From the NCBI RefSeq assembly GCF_025698545.1, contig NC_068569.1:9238001-9302000 (forward strand): a DNA stretch of 64,000 nucleotides, given 5' to 3'. Below are positions 24,430 through 35,893 of this stretch, piece by piece. Made by a program: the position numbers and the translations under genes. Positions within the stretch are counted from its first letter, which is position 1. Each line of letters starts with the position of its first letter. The notes below the pieces were generated by a model that searched no databases, was not told the origin of the DNA, and saw nothing but the letters and a program-made list of their open reading frames with translations. The stretch comes from Gossypium raimondii (taxonomy: Eukaryota; Streptophyta; Magnoliopsida; Malvales; Malvaceae).

Positions 24430-25459
24430 ATTCTACTTAAAAACAAATTAATATAATTAATTTTTAATAACACGTGTCAAATATCGACAACTTTTAAACC
24501 TAATAATAAAAACATTATATTATAAACATAAAAGTTTGGATTCAATATCCAATAACTCTATTTTCAGCCATATTATATAAAAAAATAAAAATCCTGTGGG
24601 AATTAAAGCATAGATAATGAGGACTGACTTTTTGACTACAAATGTGCATGCTTGCCTGGTGGAACTGATTTGATGTGCCGCACATTTCTTTTTCCTCGGT
24701 GATTTGATGTGCGATATATATTCATAGCAAGACGAATCTTTCCGCATTGCGCGAAGTGAGCAAATTCCTCATCCCAATTTTTATATATAATGTCTTTTTT
24801 CTTTATAAAGAATAATTAAGTTGTAATGATGAAAAAATTAATGAGATTTTTTGGTTAACTAAAATTAGTATGAATTAATTTGATCATTAATAAATGGAGA
24901 TGTGTTGGTGTGACATGCCATGTTTGTATGATTTTAGTTTAAAATTGTGATGGGATTAATTATATAATTTTATTTAGAATAACTAAATAAGAACTGAGTA
25001 TAACACTTGCTACGAATCTGAACATTTACTTTGATGTAATTGAAAATTGTTTTAAACAATAAAGACTGAGAGTATGTGTATACTAGATTTTGTGGATCAT
25101 AATGGTTTGATAAATGATAATCAGGGCTTAGCCCTCCAATTTACCGCAAAAGAAGTAAATGCTAATTAAGGACTCGTTTACTATTGTTTTTAAAAAGTAT
25201 TTTTGGAATAAAAAAGATATTTTTACGATAAAAACACTACTAAATAATATATTTTTAAAATTCCCAAACCACAAACAGAAAATTCCTCAAAAATGCTTTT
25301 TGAGAAGTAATATGCTAGACTGCGTAATTAATGCTGCAGCCCTTCCATTTTGCCCGCCTAACTGCCATTTCAAAAATTGGCTCTCAAACAAAAGCAACCC
25401 CAAACAAACGTATGATTTATAGTTGTATCCTCATAGTCATCCTCCTTTCCAGTTAATTA
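24430..25459. other. Upstream flank of the PPR gene
   Basis: AT-rich DNA without a gene. The last 150 bp before the PPR start are less AT-rich and should include its 5' UTR. No clear TATA box was assigned. Confidence 0.4.
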
Positions 25460-27385
25460 ATGAACAAACGAGGCATCTTCTCAAAATCCTCAATCAACGC
25501 CAACAATTTTGTATCTCTTTATCCATTTTGCTTCTCGTCTTCCAAATTTTCTTCCTCATCATCGCCCAAACCCCCGTCTTACCGTCTCTCTTCATTCATT
25601 GCCTCCCTCCAATCATGCGCCCATCAAAAGAAACTCACACAAGGCAAGCAACTCCACTCTTACATGCTCAGGAATGGCCTCCTTCAAGCCTCCCCCGCGT
25701 CCCTCACCAGTCTCATCAACATGTATTCCAAATGCAACCAAATGACCCATGCCCTTTCCTTATTGCAAACTGCCCCTCAAAGCCCAAACATTTTTTCTTT
25801 TAATGCAATAATTTCTGGGTTTATCACGAATGAAGATCCCATTCAAGGGTTGAAGGTTTACAGGGAAATGAGGGTTCTTGGTATTTTCCCTGATAAATAC
25901 ACGTTTCCCTGTTTGCTTAAAGGTTTTTGTGATATTATGGAGGTTTTAGAGGTTCGGAAGATTCATGGGTTGGTTTTTAAACTTGGGTTGGACTTAGATT
26001 TGTATGTTGGGAGTGGTTTGGTTAAATGCTATTTGAAGTTTTCATTCATAGAGGATGCTGAAAAAGTGTTCGATGAATTGATTGTGAGAGATGTTGTGCT
26101 TTGGAATGCTATGGTTAATGGGTATGCGCAGGTTGGGCAGTTCGATGAGGCTTTGGGAGTGTTTAAGAAGATGTGTTTAGAAGGGGTTGAAATGAGTAGT
26201 TTCACGGTTACTGGAGTTTTGTCGGTTTTTGCAATGACAGGAGATGTGGACAATGGGAGGGCAATTCATGGAGTGGTCGTGAAAATGGGGTATGGCTCCA
26301 GTATCGTTGTGTCAAATACTTTGATTGATATGTATGGGAAGTGTAAGTGTGCTAGTGAAGCATTGGAGATCTTCAAAATGATGGATGAGAGGGATACTTT
26401 TTCTTGGAATTCAATTTTGTTTGTTCATGAACAATGCGGTGATCATGATGAAACATTGAGACTCTTTCGAGTGATGTTAAGGGATGGCATTCAGCCCGAC
26501 TTGATCACTTTGACCACTGTGCTTCCTTCTTGTACTCAGATGGCAGCACTGATGCATGGTAAGGAGATTCATGGCCATATGATTATTAATGGGTTGACAA
26601 AAGATGGAAAGGAAGAAGATATTGATGATGTTCTTATCACCAATGGTATTATGGATATGTATGCGAAATGTGGGAGTATGAGAGAGGCTCATTTGGTTTT
26701 TGATAAGATGAGCCATAAGGATGTTGCGTCCTGGAACATTTTAATCATGGGTTATGGCATACATGGTTATGGAAGTGAGGCATTGGATATGTTTTCGCTC
26801 ATGTGTGAGAGTGAATTTAAGCCTGATGATGTCACATTTGTGGGGGTCCTGTCAGCCTGCAGCCATGCTGGCTTTGTGAGCCTAGGGCGTGAACTCCTAG
26901 GGCAAATGAAGTCAAAGTATGGTGTTGTTCCTACCATAGACCATTATACTTGTGTAGTTGACATGCTCGGTCGGGCTGGCCAGCTTGAGGAGGCTTATCA
27001 GTTGGCTCTAGTATCGCCTACTGAGTCCAATGCTGTTGTGTGGAGGGCCTTATTGGCGGCATGCCGGCTCCATGGAAACTCAGATATAGCTGAGGCCATT
27101 GCGAAGCATGTGTTTCAGATTGAGCCTGAGCATAGTGGTAGTTATGTATTGATGTCCAATGTTTATGTAGCAGCTGGGAAATACAAAGAAGTATTGGATG
27201 TTAGAAACATGATGAAGCAACAAAATGTCAGGAAATTACCGGGGTGTAGCTGGATTGAAGTCAAGAATGGAATCCATGCCTTTATTAATGGTGATCGGAC
27301 GCATCCTGGATCAAACTCTATTTATGATGGATTGCACTCATTGACTGCTCTTTTGCACGAACACGACTATGTACCAGACTTCTAG
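25460..27385 (+). CDS. PLS-class pentatricopeptide repeat protein, E subgroup (At3g14730-like)
   Basis: An intronless ORF of 641 aa, as usual for plant PPR genes. The Ser-rich N terminus (residues 1-50, few acidic residues) looks like an organelle transit peptide, probably mitochondrial. From about residue 50 come back-to-back PPR motifs with repeated signatures such as LINMYSKC, SFNAIISGF, LWNAMVNGYAQ, LIDMYGKCK, SWNSILF, IMDMYAKCG and SWNILIMGYG. Residues 526 to the end (VVWRALLAAC, then SGSYVLMSNVY, GCSWIEV, HAFINGD) form the E and E+ motifs; there is no DYW deaminase domain. Such proteins bind organelle RNA one base per repeat and usually specify C-to-U editing sites with a partner deaminase supplied in trans. 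The target is unknown. The Arabidopsis counterpart is suggested from length and tail only. Confidence 0.93.
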   Translation: MNKRGIFSKSSINANNFVSLYPFCFSSSKFSSSSSPKPPSYRLSSFIASLQSCAHQKKLTQGKQLHSYMLRNGLLQASPASLTSLINMYSKCNQMTHALSLLQTAPQSPNIFSFNAIISGFITNEDPIQGLKVYREMRVLGIFPDKYTFPCLLKGFCDIMEVLEVRKIHGLVFKLGLDLDLYVGSGLVKCYLKFSFIEDAEKVFDELIVRDVVLWNAMVNGYAQVGQFDEALGVFKKMCLEGVEMSSFTVTGVLSVFAMTGDVDNGRAIHGVVVKMGYGSSIVVSNTLIDMYGKCKCASEALEIFKMMDERDTFSWNSILFVHEQCGDHDETLRLFRVMLRDGIQPDLITLTTVLPSCTQMAALMHGKEIHGHMIINGLTKDGKEEDIDDVLITNGIMDMYAKCGSMREAHLVFDKMSHKDVASWNILIMGYGIHGYGSEALDMFSLMCESEFKPDDVTFVGVLSACSHAGFVSLGRELLGQMKSKYGVVPTIDHYTCVVDMLGRAGQLEEAYQLALVSPTESNAVVWRALLAACRLHGNSDIAEAIAKHVFQIEPEHSGSYVLMSNVYVAAGKYKEVLDVRNMMKQQNVRKLPGCSWIEVKNGIHAFINGDRTHPGSNSIYDGLHSLTALLHEHDYVPDF

Positions 27386-28423
27386 TGATATATTCTCATG
27401 GCAATAAATGACGGATTGCTTTTCCATCTTTTCTTCGTACGTGGATACAACCTTAAAATCTCGGGTCCAGAATAAGATATGAATGAGAAATAACGCCAAC
27501 AAACCCCATATAATTCATGGTTCAATTATGGAATAAGGAAACGCTTGGAATGGAGCAGTATAATCAGCTAATAATTGTCTGGTTGCATGGGCATGGCAAT
27601 TGGCAGGTACCTAGCACTGAATGAAATTTTTTGTATAATGATAAGATAAACTTCTATAATATGCTTTAGGGAAAGAACTAGCTGACCGACTTGTATGCTG
27701 AAACTTTTCCGCCTGTAGTCTAGTCCAAGATTGATTACACGTTTTGGAGTTTTGGTTATTTTAAAGCTATTTAGAAGACGAGATGTCAAATGGAGTTCTG
27801 ATAATGTTATGTATGCTAGGTAAAATTTTACATGGCATGTACATGAGCTATAACAATCTTTTGTTATAGTTTTTCTGATTTCACTCTTGGATTGAGATAA
27901 CCCAATAAGATAATTACATGTAAAAAATAATAAAATAAATAATACATTAAATTAAAAATAAATCTTAATTTAAAGAAAATAAACATAATTATTTAAAAAA
28001 TTAACTTAGTAGAAAAACTTCTCAAGAAACAAACCTATGAAAGATTGAAACCTTTTGAAAGAAAAGAAAAATTGAAACCTTGAATTTATTCATTAAAACT
28101 CTTAGAAAAAGCGGATTAAAAAAAAGAACAAAGGTTGATGGCCAAAAAAATGCTTAAAAATACAATTAGGGCCATTTTGACAAAACATGCAAATATTAGT
28201 GGCTAAATTTATCATTAAGCCTTTGACTTAAATTAAATTTGTATCTTCTTAATAATATAAATAAATTAAGAAAAATAAGATGAGCTTTATTTTATATTAA
28301 GCTCATTTTTGATCAAATATTTATATTAGAAGTTAGAAACCCTCCCAAATATCGAAAAAACATTACAATTTTAGGTTAAGAAACTTGAATAAATTTGGTG
28401 AAAATATTTAAGCATAATGACTT

Positions 28424-28850
28424 ATTTGGCCCTCCAACTTTATAAAAAAATCATTTTAGTCCTCCATTTAATTTTTCGTTTTTTAGTCCTGAAACTTGTG
28501 GTTTTTGTCAGACCACCCAAAGATGGATAAAAAAGTTCACGTTTTTTAACTTTATTAACATGTCATACATGTGGATAGTCATGTGGATGACAAGTCAACA
28601 TGTAATTAATTTTTAAAAAAATTAAAATTTCAAAAAATATATATATAAAAATTATTTTTTAAAATTTAAAACCATCAAAAATATTATTAATGTGCTGACA
28701 TGTTATTCACGTATATGCCACATTAGCATAGCGAATAAAGATTAACTTTTCTATCCAAGGGTTAAAATAGGTGAACAATTAAATGAAAGGCTAAAATGAT
28801 TTTAATAGAGGGTGAAAAATTGAATAGTAAAGGATGCAGGAGTTTGGTCC
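28424..28850. mobile_element. Fold-back MITE-like repeat
   Basis: The left arm (28430-28472, CCCTCCAACTTT... AAATCATTTTAGTCCTCC) and the right arm (28777-28813, complement containing AAATCATTTTAGCCTTTC) are imperfect inverted repeats about 300 bp apart. The outer part TTTGGCCC pairs with GGTCCAAA near 28,850. It has no coding sequence. The TTTGG(C/T)CC(T/C)CCAACTTT style end is common to small dispersed plant repeats. Confidence 0.55.
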
Positions 28851-29049
28851 AAAAGATCATATAAAAACATTAAAATATGAATATAATCATAATATGATCC
28901 AAGTATAGATAGGAGTAATATTGATAAAGGGAAAGGCCAATAACCGTAATAACTAACTCTTAAACCTCCCCAAAAATAACATATAAATTTCTCTCTCTAT
29001 CTTTCTCTTTTTCGTTTGGACCATTCCTTTCCTTGTTCAAGCCCTTATT

Positions 29050-29070
29050 TGTGTGTGTGTGTGTGTGTGT
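29050..29070. repeat. (TG)n microsatellite in the likely 5' UTR of the CNGC gene
   Basis: About ten TG units, embedded in CT-rich DNA just before the possible 5'-UTR donor. Confidence 0.9.
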
Positions 29071-29916
29071 TTTTCTTTCTCTGATCCTCCTATATTGTAC
29101 ATTCCCTTAGCACCAACCAGCAAATAATTACTGTAAGTTATTTTATCTGTAATTTTAATTTTGCATTAATAACATATTTAATATACAATGCTATGCATGC
29201 AATGCAATGCAATATTCATGTCGTAATTCATTTGTTTTTCTTTTAATCATTTGCTACCCTATTTAGTTAAAATCTGGGTAATGTTCTGAATACATTCTCT
29301 AGGATTTCCAGATAATTCTCAGTTTTCTTTTTCTCCTTTCTGGTTTTCTTTTAATGGTCAGCATACTTCAATTAAATATCCGGTTCCTAGACTTCTCCAA
29401 GCAAAAATTTCAAAGAAAAAAATCTTAGGAGTTTTTAGCAATACAAAAAGAAAAATGAAGAAAAAGAATGAAAAGCTGGAGTTTTTGTTCCTGGCATGAT
29501 AGTCTTCTCCAATAAGCCAAATGAAACATAAAATAGATATTGTAATTAGAATTTACGAACACAGGATAAATAGGTATGTATTATTGGGAATCAATTTTCA
29601 AGGCGTTTATACCTAATTTGAGAATGGAAGAAATGTGGGCTGATAGTTTGGAAGTTTTTAACACAACTTTCATACATCACTTGTATCGTTAGTGCCGCTC
29701 AAAATTCGGCTTAGCTTTTATTGTCTTGAGATTATTGTGGTGTTTAAGAATCAGAATTTTCATGGCTGAAATGATATGTTTGCTTTCCATGATGATGATG
29801 ATGATGATGCTGACAAATTTTGGAAAATTTTGTGACGCAAGATTGGATGTGAACTTTTTGATATATCCATGAAGTAGCGGGACTCAATGTTTCAAAACAC
29901 ATGATCTTTCTGCAAA

Positions 29917-32900
29917 ATGTTTGGTGGTGCTTACAAGTCTCAGATTATTGGAGGTCAGAAGGAGAAATTTGTTAGGTATTAATTAATATACGGTACATAT
30001 CTTTTTCTATTTTGCTTCAGATATATTTCTTTTGCATCTTATGTGATTCATTTCAAACACCATACGATCGGATGGAAAGGGGAGAGTACTTGTCGATTCT
30101 TGTGTGACCAAATTTATCACTTTCTTCCTCACTAGGACTGACAAATTGGTATAGGCTATCTTTCATATAATTAAATATTCATTAGTTGACAGTGAGTTGC
30201 ATTTGTGAATCAGAAAAGTGAAATCTATATGAAATCGAATGGAAAATGATTGTCCAGTTAATGAATCTAAAAGTTACGATTTTTCCTTGTCTATTGTTCT
30301 TTTCATTTGAATCTATTTAGCAAGGTTGCAGGGTTCAGGGTATTATTGTTATATGATTTTTGTACTAGTGCCTGATTGTTGCATCTACTTTTAACTCAAG
30401 GTTGGACGATTTAGACTCTCCAGTGTCAATGGCGTCAGGGACCGGAGGAATGAAGAAAGGTGGATTTAATGTAGAGGGCTACAAATACAGTGGTCCAGGA
30501 AAGAAGAAGGCATCAAAAAAATCATTTAATATAGGGATGATGAAAGGACCAGAAGGACTACTAACATTGGGTCGCAACCTCAGATCCGAGGTGACGCGAG
30601 TTGTGTTCCCGGAAGATCTCAAAGTGTCCGATAAAATGATATTTGATCCCCAAGATAAATCTATTTTGCTATGGAACAGGTTCTTTGTGGTGTCCTGCAT
30701 TCTTTCAGTATCTGTCGATCCACTGTTTTTCTATCTTCCCATCTTCAATGGTCGAGCACATTGCCTTGGCATTGACGTAAGGTTGGGAGTCACAACTACC
30801 ACCATTCGGACAATCATCGATGCTTTCTACCTCATTCGTATGGGTCTTCAGTTCCGCACAGCATATATCGCACCATCCTCGAGGGTTTTTGGACGAGGTG
30901 AACTTGTGATAGATCCTGCACAGATAGCTACTCGATATTTAAGTCGTTACTTCATTGTTGATTTTCTTTCTGTGCTCCCCCTGCCACAGGTTTGAGAAAC
31001 TACTTGCTTCGCCAATGTCTGTATGTTTATGTATATCTAGTAGAGCTCTGCTACATCAGAAAATTCAATTTCTATTAGCTACTTTATAAAATTCTGTTGA
31101 AAGTTTATTCTTTGAGTTTCATGTGGTAGTTTGCGGTTGATATGAATACGATCATCCGTTTATATTCACTCATATGGTACTTTATTGTACAATATGTATA
31201 AGAATAATACTATAAGATGCATAATTCAAGAAACAATCTCTAAACTTTGACATAATAAAGAAAAATCCCATTTTTCTTATGTTGCTGATCTGAGCATACT
31301 TTCTTGCAATCTAGGCTTTGTTACATACATTAGAAAGACCCTTGCTGCATTTTTTTAAGAGTCCTAATTGATCATTATATAGATTGACCAAAGAAATTTT
31401 ACATGAAAACTCAATGCTAACATTGTGAGAGATGTTATGGTAGAATAACATACAGCATGCAGCTGTATCTGTTCTGAATTGCATAGGAGGTGGAAATGGT
31501 TCTTTCCCTTAACTGCTTCCTTATCTGCAGATGGTGGTGTGGAAATATCTTCACAAATCAAAAGGTTCAGAGGTATGGGCGACGAAACAGGCTTTGCTTG
31601 TCATTGTATTTGTTCAGTATATTCCTAGGTTTGTCCGCTTTATACCTTTAACTTCAGAGCTGAAGAAGACAGCCGGTACTTTCGCTGACAGTGCTTGGGT
31701 CGGTGCTGCTTATTATCTCCTATGGTACATTCTTGCTAGCCATGTAAGTTTCTGTTAGCTATTACAAGAGCTTGCTAATTTCTCCAATTCTGTTCTAGCC
31801 ATGACAGACAGTGGATGGTTTAAGCATCCAGCCTTTGTAAGGTTATGCATGCCATTATATATTGTTGCACTGCATTCCTCTTTAGTATCTGCCACCCTAT
31901 CAGCAGTGGCAGTTTTAGATGTCATAATCAATCCCATCGGTCTTAGGATATACACCAACACCAAATCTTTTCACTAAAAGTGCGTATTCAAGATACAATT
32001 GAAATACAACACTGGACTGGTTTGATTAGTTTGAGATGGAGTATGCAGATAGCTGGGGCCTTTTGGTACTTATTGGCAGTAGAGCGTAAAGACACATGCT
32101 GGCGAATTGCTTGTGAACAAAGTGGAAAGTGCAACATAGATTTCTTGTACTGCGGCAATAAGCATATGCAGGGTTTTGCAGCCTGGCGAAGGGTGAGAGA
32201 CAAAGAACTTGATGGTAAATGTGGTCTTCAAGATGATGATTCACCATTCAATTATGGGATCTACACACGAGCTATAGAATCTGAGATTGTTTCATCCAAC
32301 GTCTTTTTCTCTAAATTCTGTTACTGTCTCTGGTGGGGCTTACAGAATTTAAGGTCTGCACTTTCTCCTCAATACATTACAGTCTACAGACATAAGCACA
32401 CATTTTCATTGTCTTATCTATTTTATGTTTGTAGCAAATCGTGATCTCTGTTAAAAAGCTACCAAAATACTTCTGATGCCCGTGTTCTAATATACATAGG
32501 ATAGAACGAAAAAAAATCCCATTATCATCTTCGCAATATACCTAAGGACCTTCCTTTTCCGGATTAACCCATCCTGCTTGTTTTTTTAGAGCGCTTGGCT
32601 TGACACTTGCCGGATGAGAGAATTATCTCTGCTAATTTGTCATCTTTTGATGTTTGAGTTTTGTTTTTTTGTGTGTATATATACTGATCGAAATTAATTT
32701 TATTTTGTGCAGCACCCTGGGTCAGGGCCTTGAAACCAGCACATATCCAGGAGAGGTTCTGTTTTCCATAGCAATAGCTATCTTTGGGCTTATCCTCTTC
32801 GCGCTTTTGATTGGAAACATGCAGGTAAACTGAAGGCCGTTGTGTTTTTAGGAATGAATTAAAAAGCAAAACCAGAGAACTGAAAGCTGGAAAAAAAGGT

Positions 32901-34336
32901 CTAAATTTCAGCATACTGACTTGATGGCTTTGATTCTGAATCCTTTTTGTTAAAGCATGATTCCTCATAACTGCCAGAAACGGCTGAAACTTTACTCTCA
33001 AGGGATTATTACACGTTTATCTTTGAAAAATTAAACAAAATAAAACGTAAGCTATACAACAACGCTGAAGTGAGGTTTCTCGTTATTGCAACAGACCTAC
33101 CTTCAGTCTCTTACAGTTCGTCTCGAGGAAATGAGGATTAAAAGGCGTGACTCCGAGCAGTGGATGCATCATCGTGCGCTTCCCGAGGATCTCAAGGAGA
33201 GAGTTCGACGTTATGACCAATACAAATGGTTAGAGACTCGTGGAGTTGACGAAGAAAACTTGGTCCAGAGTTTACCAAAAGATCTGAGGAGGGACATTAA
33301 GCGACATCTTTGTTTGAATCTGGTCCGACGGGTAAGGATCATCAAGAGTACATTTTTTCTTGTTCTCTTACAACCAACTTTTAGTGTCTCTTTGGGGCCA
33401 GCATATGAATCATCAAGTAAATTGAGGGTGATCTTAGTGTACGTTTCTTGCATTACATACTGTCAAAAGTCACGCTTTGCTTACTAGATCCCTCGCCTGT
33501 TTGTCGTCGAGAGGGGTGTTAAAATTGCATACCCTATTAGACTCTTGGCCTTACGAGCTGACTTTTGAGATTGGATTTGAGTTTCATTAAACTCATGTTA
33601 CGGTATGCAGGTACCTCTGTTTGCTAACATGGATGAGAGGTTACTTGATGCAATTTGTGAGCGACTCAAACCAAGTTTATACACAGAACACACTTACATA
33701 GTCAGAGAAGGGGATCCAGTAAACGAGATGCTTTTTGTTATACGTGGCCGCCTCGAAAGTGTGACAACAGATGGCGGAAGGAGTGGGTTTTTCAACAGAG
33801 GTTTGCTGAAAGAAGGGGACTTTTGTGGTGAGGAGCTCTTGACTTGGGCGCTTGACCCCAAAGCTGGTTCCAACTTGCCATTATCAACTCGAACAGTCAT
33901 GGCTTTAACGGAGGTGGAGGCATTTGCATTAGAAGCTGAAGAGCTGAAATTCGTTTCAAGTCAGTTCAGGCGGCTTCATAGTAGGCAGGTTCAGCACACC
34001 TTCCGCTTCTACTCACAGCAATGGCGTACTTGGGCAGCCTGCTTCATCCAAACCGCATGGCGCAAATATGCCAAAAGGAAACATGCAGAACTTCGACGCA
34101 AGGAAGAGGAGGAAGAGCTAGACTATTATGATGATGATGATGATGACGATCAACAGGCCTTGATTGGCCAAACTGGTAGCTCCACAGAACAACACAGCAT
34201 TCGTGCAACTATATTTGCATCACGGTTCGCGGCTAATCTTAGAGGCCACAGGGGTCGAGGCTCGACTAGTTCCAAGAGCTTGCTCAAGGTTTCAAAGCCA
34301 ACAGATCCTGACTTCACTGATCTTGACAATCGTTAA
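29917..34336 (+). CDS. Cyclic nucleotide-gated cation channel, CNGC5/6/9 group
   Basis: Seven coding exons: 29917-29975, 30401-30989, 31531-31743, 32049-32353, 32713-32824, 33095-33331, 33611-34336. All junctions are in phase and GT-AG, giving 746 aa. The start is a 59-nt exon (MFGGAYKSQI to KEKFVR) that joins LDDLDS, the N terminus typical of this group. Six membrane segments follow (roughly residues 90-430, beginning near LLWNRFFVVSC); the pore reads WWGLQNLSTLGQGLE with the joint at the exon 4/5 boundary. The C terminus has the cyclic nucleotide-binding domain (about 506-630: REGDPV, FCGEELLTWALDP) and an IQ calmodulin site (about 646-665, FIQTAWRKY), then an acidic run of seven Asp. Known relatives are plasma-membrane Ca2+-permeable channels acting in root hair and guard cell calcium signalling. 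The exact orthologue cannot be fixed without a tree. Confidence 0.95.
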
Positions 34337-35893
34337 TTTGGCGATAATATCTAATGAGCTTTATTCTGCTCCATACTTGAACAAGTTCAAGCTGTTTTGG
34401 TATCTGTTACTACTACTGCATCAACCAATTTTCTACTGTAGTCAACTCTTGGTTTAACTTTGTCTCATATATTTGCCAGCTACTCTCTCTTTTTTTTTAT
34501 TATCATTTTTTCTAAAAAATATGCAGAAGAAGAAGGTTACAAATATCGATATTTGAATCTTAAATGTCTTAGATTATACTCGGTGAATTGAAGGTTAAGT
34601 ATTAGGTTGAAATCATCGTGGTTGGTTAATCACTGGTTTTGATTGGTGCGCTGTTTGAATACTAAAACAAAATATCAAATGATCCTTTTTGTATCGATGA
34701 AAATTTTAGCCCGTACCGGTTGCACCGGCCAATCCCGATTATACCGTACGGAACATGGTGCACCGATCATCGAACCAAATAATATTAAAAAATATTAATT
34801 TTTTATTGTTTGTTTTATCTAAAACTTTAAAAAATCAACACTTGCATTAATCAAGACTATATTTAATCCAACAAACCTTAAAATTTTTAAATTTACTGAA
34901 TGAAAGATTTTTTTGGAGTTTATTGATCAATTTCTTATATAATTGATAAATATATTATATTAAAAAAATGAGACACCCATCCATACAACTATCTTGGTTC
35001 AAACAATGGCATTAATTTTTATTGAAAAATAGTTATATACTATTAATCATATATTTATAATAATTGAACATTACACTTTGGTTTTTACTTTCTTTATTTC
35101 TAATAATAAGTTTCAAAATCCTTTAATAAGTTATACAGTTAGTAGAAAGCTTCAAACTACATATTAGTAAATACTTAAACTAATTATTTCTTGTCTACAC
35201 AATCTATCAAATTGAAAATATCTTTTAAAAGTGTCAATATGCAAGTTTTTTTATTCAAAGTTTCTGAAACATGGAACTTTTAATACTATCAAAATATTTT
35301 ATTCAACAGCCTATCAACTATCAAGGTTAGTGGGAGTGTTTTTATTCTTATTTTATTTTATAATATTTTCTCTTTTATCATTAAAATGAATGCCTAATTT
35401 TTTAGTTCGAAAAATTTTATTTACTACAATTTAAATAATACACTAGAATTCTATTACTTCTCAAGTTTATGGTTGTCATAACAAACACATGGTCATAGTT
35501 GTACATTTACATAGTTTATTATGATTTTTGGACCTTTATATCACAATCACTTGCACTGTGACTGCTATTACAGGAGATCAAGTTTATGGCATAAAAGGTT
35601 GTTTCATTAGGGAAAAAAAAATCAAATTTAGCATTACATAAACCAAGGTTTATCAACAAGCAATATGAACAACCTTGAATTTTACTTTTCTTCCTCATTA
35701 CTGTCTGAATCAAGGAGATTGCAAAAAACACGTTCTATATTACTTTGATTTGTGTAAAGAGGGGCTTGGTTAAATGGAAATGTAAAAAAAAAAAGTTTGA
35801 AAGAAATCTACAAGGAAAATTTGTTCCGTGCATCATCAAATTCCAGCATCTATGCGCAAGATGTATCATTGTGTTTAACTGTCATTCAGCTAC
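34337..35893. other. Convergent spacer between CNGC and LPA3 3' ends
   Basis: No gene is visible. The left part should hold the channel's 3' UTR and the right part that of LPA3. A degenerate short-motif repeat with CCGTACCGG and GCACCG words sits at about 34709-34775. Confidence 0.5.

Larger units (their letters stand above)
27386..29916. other. Spacer between PPR and CNGC genes, with likely CNGC 5' UTR
   Basis: No ORF of interest. It contains a fold-back repeat (28424-28850). A CT-rich stretch at 28,990-29,130 with a (TG)n run ends in a possible donor (ACTGTAAGTT near 29,132). This fits a non-coding first exon and a 5'-UTR intron ahead of the channel's start codon, but that is inference. 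A (GAT)n run lies at 29789-29809. Confidence 0.45.
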
